Positions 26,269-34,127 of a DNA stretch of 64,000 nt are shown here, in pieces (within the stretch, counting starts at the first letter, position 1; each line of letters begins with the position of its first letter). This stretch comes from Faecalibacterium sp. UBA1762 (GTDB lineage Bacteria; Bacillota; Clostridia; Oscillospirales; Ruminococcaceae): the NCBI GenBank assembly GCA_002314755.1, contig DCHC01000041.1, forward strand, positions 19,171 to 83,170. Direction: 5' to 3'. Both the position numbers and the translations under genes were made by a program. The notes below the pieces were generated by a model. That model worked only from the letters and a program-made list of their open reading frames with translations, did not search any database and was not told where the DNA came from.

Positions 26269-27273
26269 TTATTTGCAACTATCTACCAAATGACAGGCAA
26301 CCATATGGCCGTTGCCCACATTCCTCAGCTCCGGAGCCTGTTCTTTGCATTTTGGGGTACACATTGCGCACCTTGGGTGGAACCTGCAGCCCTTGGGCGG
26401 ATCCAATGGACTGGGAACATCCCCGTGAAGCACCGCCTTATCTGCCAGCTTTTGCCCCTCCGGGCTGACAACCGGCACCGGCACCGTATCCAGCAGGGCG
26501 CGGGTATACGGGTGCAGGCGGTTATGGTACAGCTCCTCCGAATCTGCCAACTCAACAATCTGTCCCAGGTACATGACCGCGATGCGGTTACTCATATACT
26601 GTACCACACTTAGATCATGGGCAATAAACAGATATGCCAGACCCAACTCAGCCTGCAGCTCTTTCATCAGGTTTAAAATCTGTGCCTGAATGGATACATC
26701 CAAAGCAGAAACCGGCTCATCGCAGACAATCAGCTCCGGTTTCATCGCCAATGCCTTTGCAATACAGATTCTCTGTCGCTGTCCGCCGGAAAACTCATGC
26801 GGATACCGGTACATATAATCCGGCTGCAAATTGACCTTTTTCATCATTTGGGCCACCAGCTCCCGACGCTGCTCCTTATTGCCCAAGCCGTGTATCCGCA
26901 AGGGCTCATCAAAAGCATCCAGAATATTCCGCATCGGGTTCAACGAGGCATACGGATCCTGAAAAATCATCTGGATATTACGTCGCATGGCAAAGCTGTC
27001 CTTTTTATTCAGAGAGAGCAGATCTTTTTGCTCCCCCTCAGGCGTGCAGTATATCATTTTTCCGGTTTCCGGTGCATGCAGCCGTACAATGCATTTACCC
27101 AATGTGGTTTTGCCGCAACCACTCTCGCCCACAACGCCAAAGGTCTCACCGCGACGCACCGTAAAGCTGATATTCTCTACCGCGTGCAGCACTGGGCTGC
27201 GTTTCAACGCCCAGCTGCTGCCGGTGGCAAAGCTTTTCGATAAATTTTCAATTTTCAGCAGTTCCTCTGCCAT
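26269..27273 (-). CDS. Oligopeptide/dipeptide ABC transporter ATP-binding protein (DppF/OppF type)
   Basis: One of two ATPases energising the peptide importer. 334 aa. Walker A GESGCGKT (49-56), ABC signature FSGGQRQR, Walker B LIVCDEP and the switch His in FIAHDLS are all intact. The C-terminal oligo_HPY extension ends with a cysteine group (RCAMCTPKC) conserved in this subfamily and thought to hold an iron-sulfur cluster in some members. It lies 93 bp downstream of the DppD-type gene and 43 bp upstream of the binding-protein gene. Confidence 0.94.
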   Translation of the reverse strand: MAEELLKIENLSKSFATGSSWALKRSPVLHAVENISFTVRRGETFGVVGESGCGKTTLGKCIVRLHAPETGKMIYCTPEGEQKDLLSLNKKDSFAMRRNIQMIFQDPYASLNPMRNILDAFDEPLRIHGLGNKEQRRELVAQMMKKVNLQPDYMYRYPHEFSGGQRQRICIAKALAMKPELIVCDEPVSALDVSIQAQILNLMKELQAELGLAYLFIAHDLSVVQYMSNRIAVMYLGQIVELADSEELYHNRLHPYTRALLDTVPVPVVSPEGQKLADKAVLHGDVPSPLDPPKGCRFHPRCAMCTPKCKEQAPELRNVGNGHMVACHLVDSCK

Positions 27274-27366
27274 TTGTTCTCTCCCACCCGGCAGGTCGCC
27301 TATTTGCCGTCTGCCGTTTTTGCGTATTATATGTTATCCGTCTTGCTTTTTTTCGCCGTGCTACGG

Positions 27367-28422
27367 TTATCCTTTCAGCACCTGCGGGGGCTCTCCGTCC
27401 ACGGCAGTGTCATCCGGGTACAAATGACAGCGCACCTTATGCCCGTCCTTACCTTCGGCATCCTGCGGAAACTCATTCCGGCATCTGTCAGTCACATAGG
27501 GGCACCTCTCGGCAAATTCACACCCGGTAAATACAGCAGAGGCATCCGGTGTGGAGCCAGGGATGCTTTCCAGCACCTTATCCTTGCCCATACCCAGCAC
27601 CGGCACACTACGCAGCAGCGCACGGGTATACGGATGCAGCGGACGATTAAACACCTGCTCCAAAGTGCCGCTTTCCACCACACGACCCATATACATCACC
27701 GCTACATCGTCGCACACCTGTGCAACGATACCCATATTATGTGTAATTAACATAATTGAAGTGCCGTTTTCCCGCTGCAGTTTTTTCATTAGGGATAAAA
27801 TCTGTGCTTGAATAGTCACATCCAATGCGGTCGTTGGCTCATCTGCAATCAATATCTTAGGTCGACAGGCCATGGCAATTGCAATCATCACCCGCTGTTT
27901 CATACCGCCGGAAAACTGATGCGGATACTCATTCACCCGCTTTTCCGGCGAGGGTATGCCCAGAGAACCCAAAAGCTCAATTGCCTTTTGTTTTGCCTGC
28001 TGCCTTGTCAGCGATTTATCGTGCTCCCGCAGATTTTCTGCAATCTGATACCCAACCGTGTAAACTGGGTTCAGGGTAGACATCGGGTCCTGAAAAACCA
28101 TCGAAATCCGGTTGCCCCGTAGCGCACGCATCTCTTTTCCGTGACGGGATAGTCTGCTCAGGCAGATTTTTTCTCCCGGTTGGGGATAATAATCAACAGT
28201 CCCCTGTTTAATATATCCTGCCTGGGGCAGCAGCTGCAAAATAGAATGTGCCGTTACGCTTTTTCCGCAGCCGCTTTCTCCCACAATACCCAGCACTCTG
28301 CCCCGCTGCAAAGAAAATGTCACGCTATTTACCGCATGAACCACCCTTTTACCCACATGAAACGAGGTGGCAAGCTGCTGCACATCCAAAATGATATCCT
28401 TACTATTGTTGTCCTGTGCCAT
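27367..28422 (-). CDS. Oligopeptide/dipeptide ABC transporter ATP-binding protein (DppD/OppD type)
   Basis: Second ATPase of the peptide importer, 351 aa. Walker A GESGCGKS (48-55), signature FSGGMKQRV, Walker B ILIADEPTTALD and the His switch ITHNMG are present, with the C-terminal oligo_HPY segment and its Cys group (RCPYVTDRC). The ATG at 28422 follows an AAAGG site; a longer in-frame reading would overlap the permease gene by 80 bp. The gap to the permease stop is 25 nt. Confidence 0.94.
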   Translation of the reverse strand: MAQDNNSKDIILDVQQLATSFHVGKRVVHAVNSVTFSLQRGRVLGIVGESGCGKSVTAHSILQLLPQAGYIKQGTVDYYPQPGEKICLSRLSRHGKEMRALRGNRISMVFQDPMSTLNPVYTVGYQIAENLREHDKSLTRQQAKQKAIELLGSLGIPSPEKRVNEYPHQFSGGMKQRVMIAIAMACRPKILIADEPTTALDVTIQAQILSLMKKLQRENGTSIMLITHNMGIVAQVCDDVAVMYMGRVVESGTLEQVFNRPLHPYTRALLRSVPVLGMGKDKVLESIPGSTPDASAVFTGCEFAERCPYVTDRCRNEFPQDAEGKDGHKVRCHLYPDDTAVDGEPPQVLKG

Positions 28423-28447
28423 TTTCACAAACCTTTCCTGGAAAATC

Positions 28448-29314
28448 TCAATTTTGAGAAGCGTCGAACACATCCCGCAGACCGTCGCCGAAAAAGTTAA
28501 TACTGAGCACAAACAGCGAGATGGCAATACCGGGGGCCAACCATAAATGCGGGTAGGTAAGCACCTTTGTCAGATTTTTTGCCGCATTGATAATACTGCC
28601 CCAGGTGGGTACGCCGTCCGGTACGCCCATGCCCAAAAAGCTCAGGCCGGCTTCAGCCAGAATATATCCTGCGCAGGCCAGGGTGGTATGCACTATTACC
28701 GGGCCGACGGTATTCGGCAACAACTGACGGAACATGATGGAAAAGCCGGAAATTCCGTTGACCTTGCAGCTTTCCACAAAGGGCTCCTCTTTCAGGGACA
28801 GAATACGGCTGCGTACAATACGGTGTACCCCGCACCAACCGGTAAAGATAAAGATCAAAACCATATTGACCACACTTCGCCCGGACAGCCCCACACAAAT
28901 CAAAATTAACAACGTCTGGGGAAAAACGCTGAACAGCTCTGAAATATATAACAGTGCCTGGTCCACAAACCCGCCATAATAGCCGGAAACACAACCGATA
29001 ATCGCCCCCAACAGAGATGCCCCCACTGCGCTGATCACGCCGATGGCAATGGACCATCTGCCGCCGTACAAAAGGCGAGACAGAAGATCGATACCTAAGT
29101 TATCCGTGCCCAAAGGGTGCTCTGCGCTGGCAGGCAGCAGCCGCTCAGACGGATTTGCCGCTATCGGATCATAAGAGGTTAAAAGCGGCGCGGCAACGCT
29201 TGCCAGGATCATCAGCACCAGTACGGCGCCACCGATTACCGCTAATTTGTTGGAAAGAAACTTCTGCCAGTTCCGTTTCGCCAAACTGAAACGGGGATGT
29301 TTTGTCTGTCTCAT
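28448..29314 (-). CDS. Dipeptide/oligopeptide ABC transporter permease (DppC/OppC type)
   Basis: Inner-membrane permease subunit, 288 aa, six predicted helices. The N-terminal OppC domain (basic, with one helix at ~23-45) is followed by HPLGTDNLGIDLLSRLLYG, typical of the family, and the EAA-like loop around CKVNGISGFSIMFRQLLPN that contacts the ATPases. It lies 103 bp downstream of the DppB-type gene. Confidence 0.93.
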   Translation of the reverse strand: MRQTKHPRFSLAKRNWQKFLSNKLAVIGGAVLVLMILASVAAPLLTSYDPIAANPSERLLPASAEHPLGTDNLGIDLLSRLLYGGRWSIAIGVISAVGASLLGAIIGCVSGYYGGFVDQALLYISELFSVFPQTLLILICVGLSGRSVVNMVLIFIFTGWCGVHRIVRSRILSLKEEPFVESCKVNGISGFSIMFRQLLPNTVGPVIVHTTLACAGYILAEAGLSFLGMGVPDGVPTWGSIINAAKNLTKVLTYPHLWLAPGIAISLFVLSINFFGDGLRDVFDASQN

Positions 29315-29417
29315 GAATATGACTTTTCCTTTCTCGGAACTGTGCCGTACCGCAAAGCTGGCACACGGTTAAAACATTTCTATATCACCCTTACGCTCGT
29401 ATACAACTGACCATCCC

Positions 29418-30383
29418 TTAACAGCCAAAACGGACACGGGGGTCCAACAGGGCTGTGAGAATGTCTGCCAGTGTACTGGCAATCAGGCATACCGCGCCAA
29501 TCAGCATGGTGGTTATCATAATGACCGGCATATCTCCCGCGGACACAGCGTCCAAAATCATACTGCCCATACCCGGATAGTTAAACACCATTTCGATGAC
29601 CACCGTACCCGAGACTAAAATGGGCAGCCGCATCACCATCAGCACCACCATTGGGGCGAGTGCATTGCGGAAAGCATGCAGCAGATGTACTCTTGTTTCG
29701 CTCAGTCCCTTACTACGGGCCGTCTTAATATATTCTTTATTTAGTATATCCAGCATAGAGCTGCGGGTATACCTTGACATAGTCGCCACCAAAGAAATTG
29801 CCAAACAGAGCACCGGTAATATCATGTAAGGTATACGGCTGACAAAGCTTCCGTCACTGCCTGCCGCCAGCCGTCCGCCGGTAGGCAGCCACTTTAGCTT
29901 TATCGCAAACAGCACAATAAACATCTGTCCGAAAAAGAAATCCGGAATCGAGATACCGATAATGGAAAGGACGGTATTGGCGGAATCCAGCGGGCCGTTG
30001 CGATGCAGCGCCGCCACATAGCCCAGTGCCAGACCCAGCAGGTTTGCCACAATCAGCGCCCAGAAGGTCAGTTCAATCGTTGCAGGCAGACGGTTGCGCA
30101 GCATCTGAGTAATACTGGAGCCTGTTGCCTGAGAGTAGCCGAAATCCCCCCTCAGCATATTACCGATCCAGCGCAGATACTGCACCATTAGGGGATCGTT
30201 CAGGCCCAGCTCTTCCCGCAGGGTCTCCAGCTGTGCCTTGGTCATATTACGGTATACATCCGGGGAAACACTGCGGGTTACCGCGTCACCCGGCAAAAGC
30301 TGTAGCGCAAAAAATACCACAAGAGAGATCACAATCAGCTTTGGTATCATTGCCAGCAGACGGCGAACAAAATATTTTAGCAC
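29418..30383 (-). CDS. Dipeptide/oligopeptide ABC transporter permease (DppB/OppB type)
   Basis: First gene of the peptide ABC operon, 321 aa, six predicted helices. The N-terminal motif (LLAMIPKLIVISLVVFF, then LLPGDAV) and the loop TARSKGLSETRVHLLHAFRNA (the EAA region) identify OppB/DppB. The start is GTG, preceded by GAGGAAAAA. The operon order is B-C-D-F-binding protein-csoR, all on the minus strand with gaps of about 25-105 nt, from one recognisable promoter. Confidence 0.93.
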   Translation of the reverse strand: MLKYFVRRLLAMIPKLIVISLVVFFALQLLPGDAVTRSVSPDVYRNMTKAQLETLREELGLNDPLMVQYLRWIGNMLRGDFGYSQATGSSITQMLRNRLPATIELTFWALIVANLLGLALGYVAALHRNGPLDSANTVLSIIGISIPDFFFGQMFIVLFAIKLKWLPTGGRLAAGSDGSFVSRIPYMILPVLCLAISLVATMSRYTRSSMLDILNKEYIKTARSKGLSETRVHLLHAFRNALAPMVVLMVMRLPILVSGTVVIEMVFNYPGMGSMILDAVSAGDMPVIMITTMLIGAVCLIASTLADILTALLDPRVRFGC

Positions 30384-30461
30384 TGCTTTTTCCTCGTTTC
30401 AAACGGTGCAAACAGGCTTAAACTGTTTTTCCTGCTGTACCGTATATTTTCAATACCTTTT

Positions 30462-30490
30462 ATTTTATATCAACCGGACGGTTTTTGCAA
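30462..30490 (-). promoter_or_regulatory. Sigma-A promoter for the peptide ABC operon
   Basis: Minus strand TTGCAA (30490-30485), 17-bp spacer, TAAAAT (30467-30462). No CsoR-type GC-rich operator is evident around it. Confidence 0.6.
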
Positions 30491-30548
30491 GAAAAACCGC
30501 TGAATACAAGGGGAATTGTCCGAAAAAAGTTTTATCTTCTTTTTTTAC

Positions 30549-30577
30549 TTGCTAAGCGCGCTACCGACAGGTATAAT
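30549..30577 (+). promoter_or_regulatory. Sigma-A promoter for the tyrosine phosphatase gene
   Basis: TTGCTA (30549-30554), 17-bp spacer, perfect TATAAT (30572-30577), 33 bp before the ATG. Confidence 0.7.
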
Positions 30578-30609
30578 GAGTGTACATTATCTGTTTGGAG
30601 GATACCTTT

Positions 30610-31671
30610 ATGAAGATACAGATTATCCGCCCCGCTGAAAATGCCGTGCTTGATCTATGCACACCGGAACAACGCCGCTTTTTAGCGGATGAAGCCGGTC
30701 GCGCCGCTGTCTCCGGTGAGCTGATTTACAAATGGGACGATCTGGATCTTTCTGGTCCAAATGAATATTCTCTGCCGGCGGAAATTGAGGTTTCCTTCCG
30801 GCTTGTACATGAAAAGGGGGATACCTTAGAGGGGGAGACAGCCGGCACCCCTCAGGCATTGATCTTGGTATCCGAGTATCCGGAAATGAAGGACTGCCTG
30901 GTCTTTCCCACTAAAGGACACAGCGGTAAATTATTCAACCTGAAAATCGGTACTGCCTACTATCTTTGCGTGCAGTATGACCGCTTTCGTTCTGCGGTGC
31001 GTCGGTTTTCCACTCTAGATGCCGCTCCCCGATGCCTGCGCATTGACGGTCTGACCAATGTCCGGGATTTCGGCGGTCATCCGGTGACCGACGGCAGAGT
31101 CCGGCAAGGCATGGTATACCGGGGTTGCGAAACAGAGCGCCATGTTTTTCTGCAGTATTCCGGCCTGCAGCAAATGAAGGCCCTGGGCATCCGTACCGAG
31201 TTTGATATGCGGGGCGAAGCCACCGATGTCGCGCATAGCTTACTGGAGCTTACCGGTGCCCGACGGATTTTTTCTCCCGCCTGGCCCTACCGGGAAATGG
31301 TTACAGCAAAACAGTTTTACCCCTCCATTCGGCGCTTTTTCCGTATTCTGTCCCAACCCGGCAGCTATCCGATTTATTTTCACTGTTGGGGTGGTGCCGA
31401 TCGCACCGGTAGCTACGCATATCTGTTAGGTGCTTTTTTGGGCATGAACCGAAAGACTTTGGTTGATGAGTACGAATTTACCACTTTGAGTGTTTGCGGT
31501 ATCCGTACCCGCAACGCCGTTGATTTTGCCGGTATGGAGCAGCTGTTGCAGGCTTACCCGGGCGAGACCCTTTCGCAAAAGGCCACTGCCTTTTTGCTTG
31601 ACGCTGGGGTTTCCCTTTCCTGTCTAGAATCCGTTCGCCGCCTTTTGATCCTTTCATCGGATGATGCTTGA
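30610..31671 (+). CDS. Tyrosine-protein phosphatase (dual-specificity-like, DSP3/PTP family)
   Basis: Cysteine-based phosphatase of 353 aa. The active-site loop HCWGGADRTG has nucleophile Cys259 and Arg265 (HCX5R), as in bacterial Tyr_phosphatase_3 proteins; LTNVRDFGG (148-156) and TEFDMRGE are further family marks. Residues ~1-140 form a separate beta-rich region, possibly an Ig/fibronectin-like domain. No signal peptide is seen, so it is probably cytoplasmic. The ATG at 30610 follows GGAGGA; the in-frame ATG at 30580 lies just downstream of the -10 and lacks a site. The substrate may be phosphotyrosine or phosphoinositide; not decidable here. Confidence 0.88.
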   Translation: MKIQIIRPAENAVLDLCTPEQRRFLADEAGRAAVSGELIYKWDDLDLSGPNEYSLPAEIEVSFRLVHEKGDTLEGETAGTPQALILVSEYPEMKDCLVFPTKGHSGKLFNLKIGTAYYLCVQYDRFRSAVRRFSTLDAAPRCLRIDGLTNVRDFGGHPVTDGRVRQGMVYRGCETERHVFLQYSGLQQMKALGIRTEFDMRGEATDVAHSLLELTGARRIFSPAWPYREMVTAKQFYPSIRRFFRILSQPGSYPIYFHCWGGADRTGSYAYLLGAFLGMNRKTLVDEYEFTTLSVCGIRTRNAVDFAGMEQLLQAYPGETLSQKATAFLLDAGVSLSCLESVRRLLILSSDDA

Positions 31672-31716
31672 GCTTTCCTCTTTCTTCTTTATATTTCTAC
31701 AGCTCCTGATTGCTTT

Positions 31717-31758
31717 CACCTCTGCCTGATAAAAGGCAGGGGTGTTTTACATTTTTTT
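31717..31758 (+). terminator. Terminator of the phosphatase gene
   Basis: CACC-CTGCCT pairs with AGGCAG-GGTG (31717-31744), followed by TTTTACATTTTTTT. Confidence 0.85.
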
Positions 31759-31768
31759 AATTTTCCTA

Positions 31769-31797
31769 TTGACATTTGCACAACTAACCGCTATAAT
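31769..31797 (+). promoter_or_regulatory. Consensus sigma-A promoter for the tRNA pair
   Basis: Perfect TTGACA (31769-31774), 17-bp spacer, perfect TATAAT (31792-31797), about 38 bp upstream of tRNA-Met. Confidence 0.85.
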
Positions 31798-31835
31798 AAT
31801 AAAGCATTCTCACCAAGGTGAGAAAAATTGAATAT

Positions 31836-31912
31836 GGCGGTGTAACTCAGTTGGCTAGAGTACCCGGTTCATACCCGGTCTGTCGTAGGTTCAAGTCCCA
31901 CCACCGCCACCA
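31836..31912 (+). tRNA. tRNA-Met (CAT), elongator type
   Basis: 77 nt including an encoded CCA. The acceptor stem GGCGGTG/CACCGCC is fully paired, which rules out the initiator (it would have an unpaired C1). The anticodon loop is TTCATAC. Read in standard numbering, two pairs are imperfect: C27-T43 at the base of the anticodon stem and A51-C63 in the T stem. The body otherwise matches clostridial elongator tRNA-Met rather than tRNA-Ile(CAT). Confidence 0.9.
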
Positions 31913-31914
31913 TT

Positions 31915-31995
31915 ATCAAACTCAGAGAGTGTTGCGGGGAGTTGCTTGCAATAGTAAGCGGTGTGAGGCTCCGCAAGACTTTCTGAGTATTTGAT
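31915..31995 (+). other. Structured spacer between tRNA-Met and tRNA-Glu
   Basis: The 87-nt spacer is almost entirely an inverted repeat. ATCAAACTCAGA (31915-31926) pairs with TCTGAG-TA-TTTGAT (31982-31995), leaving a 2-nt bulge. Inside, TTGCGG pairs with CCGCAA and GCTT with AAGC. It has no T tract, so it is not an intrinsic terminator; it may guide processing of the tRNA precursor. Confidence 0.6.
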
Positions 31996-31999
31996 ATCC

Positions 32000-32074
32000 G
32001 GCCCGTTGGTCAAGCGGTTAAGACACCGCCCTTTCACGGCGGGATCATGGGTTCGATTCCCGTACGGGTCACCA
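32000..32074 (+). tRNA. tRNA-Glu (TTC)
   Basis: 75 nt including an encoded CCA. Acceptor GGCCCGT pairs with ACGGGTC (one G-T), the anticodon loop is CTTTCAC, and the T loop is TTCGATT. Second gene of the tRNA operon. Confidence 0.95.
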
Positions 32075-32109
32075 AAAAAACACCTGTCCTTTTGGGCGGG
32101 TGTTTTTTG
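32075..32109 (+). terminator. Terminator of the tRNA operon
   Basis: ACACC-G-CC pairs with GG-C-GGTGT around a TTTT loop, followed by TTTTTTG, starting directly after the CCA of tRNA-Glu. Confidence 0.8.
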
Positions 32110-32180
32110 TGTCCGTATGGGCGCGAGAACCCCTTGCATATCGGGCAGGCAATGCGAAATCGGTCATCCGTACAGTATTC

Positions 32181-32214
32181 AAAAAACGGGCTCCTTTTGC
32201 TGAAGCCCGTTTTC
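32181..32214 (-). terminator. Terminator of rodA
   Basis: AAAACGGGCT (32183-32192) pairs with AGCCCGTTTT (32203-32212), immediately before the rodA stop on the minus strand, with A/T tracts on both sides, so it may be bidirectional. Confidence 0.75.
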
Positions 32215-33420
32215 TTAATGTATTTTTTCAAACAGCTCATGGGGTTGATGCCGGTATACGCTCAGTACAATACCAATGCACAAATACAGCATGGTTACAC
32301 TGGTACCACCTGCCGAGAAAAACGGCAAAGTGACGCCGATAACCGGTAAAAGCAGCAGGTTCATTCCCAAATTTATCACCGTCTGTGCCAGAATTACGGC
32401 AAAAACACCCACACAAATATAAGTTCCCAGTGTATCCGCCGCCTGCAGGCCGGTCTTGATAGTTCTGATACAGATAGAGAGCAACAACAGAATCACCAAC
32501 ATGGAACCAATAAAGCCCAAACACTGACTGATATAGGAAAAAAAGAAATCATTGTAAGCCAGCGGAACATAGTAATGATCTCCGCTGAAAAGTCCCCTGC
32601 CTGTAATCTGACCGGAACCGATTGCAATTTTACCCCGCAGCTGCTGATACAACACGCGGGCATATTCCTCATCTTCCTGATGAAAAAGCGCCACAACCCG
32701 CTCACGCTGATAATTTTCCAATCTGGGCCACAACAATGGCAGCGCAATACCTGCCCCCACAATACCGACTGCGATGTATTTCCAGCTTAAACCTGCGGCG
32801 AACAGCATGCTGATGCCGATCGCCAAAAAGATCAATACTGTACCGTCATCTCCCTGCAGGTGAATGATTCCCGCCGGTACCGCCATGTGCGCAAGTGCCA
32901 ACAACAGCTGTCCCGGTCGGTTCAGGTCCTCCTTTACCGTATACAGGTGCAGCGCAAAAGTAACGATAAAGCTTATTTTTGCCAGCTCGCTAGGTTGCAA
33001 AGACATGCCCATGGGCAGCTTCAGCCACGCCTTATTGGTCGTATCCAGGGGGCTGTACCCAATAACAAAGGTCAACATGACCAGCGCCCAGCTGGCAGCT
33101 GCGTGAAGCGGCCAGAGATGCGCCAACAGATGATAATCAATAAAGGACAACCCGATAGAAAGCGCTAACCCCAAAAAGGAGGCTCCCCCCTGCACAATGG
33201 CAACGCGGTAGCTAACACCGTCCGTATTGTTTTGTAAGAATGTACACCAGGATAGCAGCCCCATCACCGAAATGGTACTGCATGCAGCACACAGGGACAG
33301 ATACAACCAATCCAATCGGCGCATTTTATACGGTTTTAACGCTTTCACTGTTGCAGCTATCCTCCTCGGTAATTGTACTTTTTTCCGCATTTTTAACCGG
33401 TATTTTAACCAGTATATCAT
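32215..33420 (-). CDS. rodA: FtsW/RodA/SpoVE family (SEDS) peptidoglycan polymerase, RodA-like
   Basis: Polytopic membrane glycosyltransferase that polymerises lipid II into glycan strands with a class B PBP. 401 aa, about 10 helices. The family landmarks are LQPSELAKI, a QGDDGT loop in place of the usual QPDLGT, GRGLFSGDH, and the C-terminal GVTLPFFSAGGTSV in place of LPF-SYGGSS. These substitutions make it a divergent member. No strong ribosome binding site precedes either ATG 33420 or ATG 33390. No partner PBP is nearby. Elongation rather than spore cortex or division is assumed from overall likeness to RodA. Confidence 0.8.
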   Translation of the reverse strand: MIYWLKYRLKMRKKVQLPRRIAATVKALKPYKMRRLDWLYLSLCAACSTISVMGLLSWCTFLQNNTDGVSYRVAIVQGGASFLGLALSIGLSFIDYHLLAHLWPLHAAASWALVMLTFVIGYSPLDTTNKAWLKLPMGMSLQPSELAKISFIVTFALHLYTVKEDLNRPGQLLLALAHMAVPAGIIHLQGDDGTVLIFLAIGISMLFAAGLSWKYIAVGIVGAGIALPLLWPRLENYQRERVVALFHQEDEEYARVLYQQLRGKIAIGSGQITGRGLFSGDHYYVPLAYNDFFFSYISQCLGFIGSMLVILLLLSICIRTIKTGLQAADTLGTYICVGVFAVILAQTVINLGMNLLLLPVIGVTLPFFSAGGTSVTMLYLCIGIVLSVYRHQPHELFEKIH

Positions 33421-33493
33421 ATTTTCTTTTTTTTGAAAAGGTCTGCTGTCTTCTGTTTTTACAGGAAAAAACTGTCATAGCTGCAAAAATTCC

Positions 33494-33522
33494 TTTTCAT
33501 CCCCTGCAAAATATGTTATACT
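33494..33522 (+). promoter_or_regulatory. Extended -10 promoter for tsaE
   Basis: TTTTCA (33494-33499), 17-bp spacer and TGTTATACT (extended -10, TATACT at 33517-33522), 32 bp before the start codon. Confidence 0.55.
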
Positions 33523-33554
33523 TAATCGAAGTATGACAGAAAAGAGGAACCGGT

Positions 33555-33971
33555 ATGGTTGTGACCGTTGCATCTGTGCAGGAGACACAAGCCTTTGCTG
33601 AGCAACTGGCGCATTGGCTGCGGCCCGGCTGTTTTTTGGCATTTCGCGGCGGATTGGGTGTTGGAAAAACCACCTTCTGTACCGGTCTCGCAAAAGGGCT
33701 GGGCTGCACAGATCCGGTTTCCAGCCCGACCTTCTCTATTGTCAACTACTATCGGGGGACCACCCCCTTGGCGCATTTTGACATGTATCGCATTCAGACT
33801 GCGGAGGATCTACAAACTACCGGTTTTTTTGATTATCTGGACGCCGGTGCCGTCGTCGCCGCCGAATGGAGTGAAAATGTTTCTGCATTAACCGGCGAGG
33901 CAGATGTCACTGTGACCATCGAACGGATAGATGACTGTACAAGAAAAATTACTGTGGAGGGTTTGGACTGA
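33555..33971 (+). CDS. tsaE: tRNA threonylcarbamoyladenosine biosynthesis ATPase TsaE
   Basis: ATPase component of the t6A37 tRNA modification complex (TsaBDE). 138 aa. Walker A GGLGVGKT (32-39) is followed by SSPTFSIVN, the FDMYR motif and EWSENV, all typical of TsaE (YjeE/YdiB). The ATG follows AGAGGAAC. tsaB lies 156 bp downstream on the same strand; tsaD and tsaC are not in the window. Confidence 0.95.
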   Translation: MVVTVASVQETQAFAEQLAHWLRPGCFLAFRGGLGVGKTTFCTGLAKGLGCTDPVSSPTFSIVNYYRGTTPLAHFDMYRIQTAEDLQTTGFFDYLDAGAVVAAEWSENVSALTGEADVTVTIERIDDCTRKITVEGLD

Positions 33972-34027
33972 CAACCCGCTGTAAGATGTTCCCCCATCGG
34001 GTCCTGCTACCCCGTGGAAAGATCATA

Positions 34028-34069
34028 CACCGTTACAGTAACAGGCTTTTGAATGAACCTATAACGGTG
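34028..34069 (+). other. Hairpin in the tsaE-tsaB gap
   Basis: CACCGTTA (34028-34035) pairs with TAACGGTG (34062-34069), with an inner AGG/CCT pair. A smaller GGGTA/TACCC hairpin follows at about 34073-34086, and CTCTTTTTTG a little later. Together they could form a weak attenuator or a structured leader before tsaB; no known riboswitch class is recognised. Confidence 0.4.
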
Positions 34070-34127
34070 GAGGGGTACAGTTACCCTTCCTCTTTTTTGA
34101 GAGATTGTAAAAGGGAGATAAGAGGCA

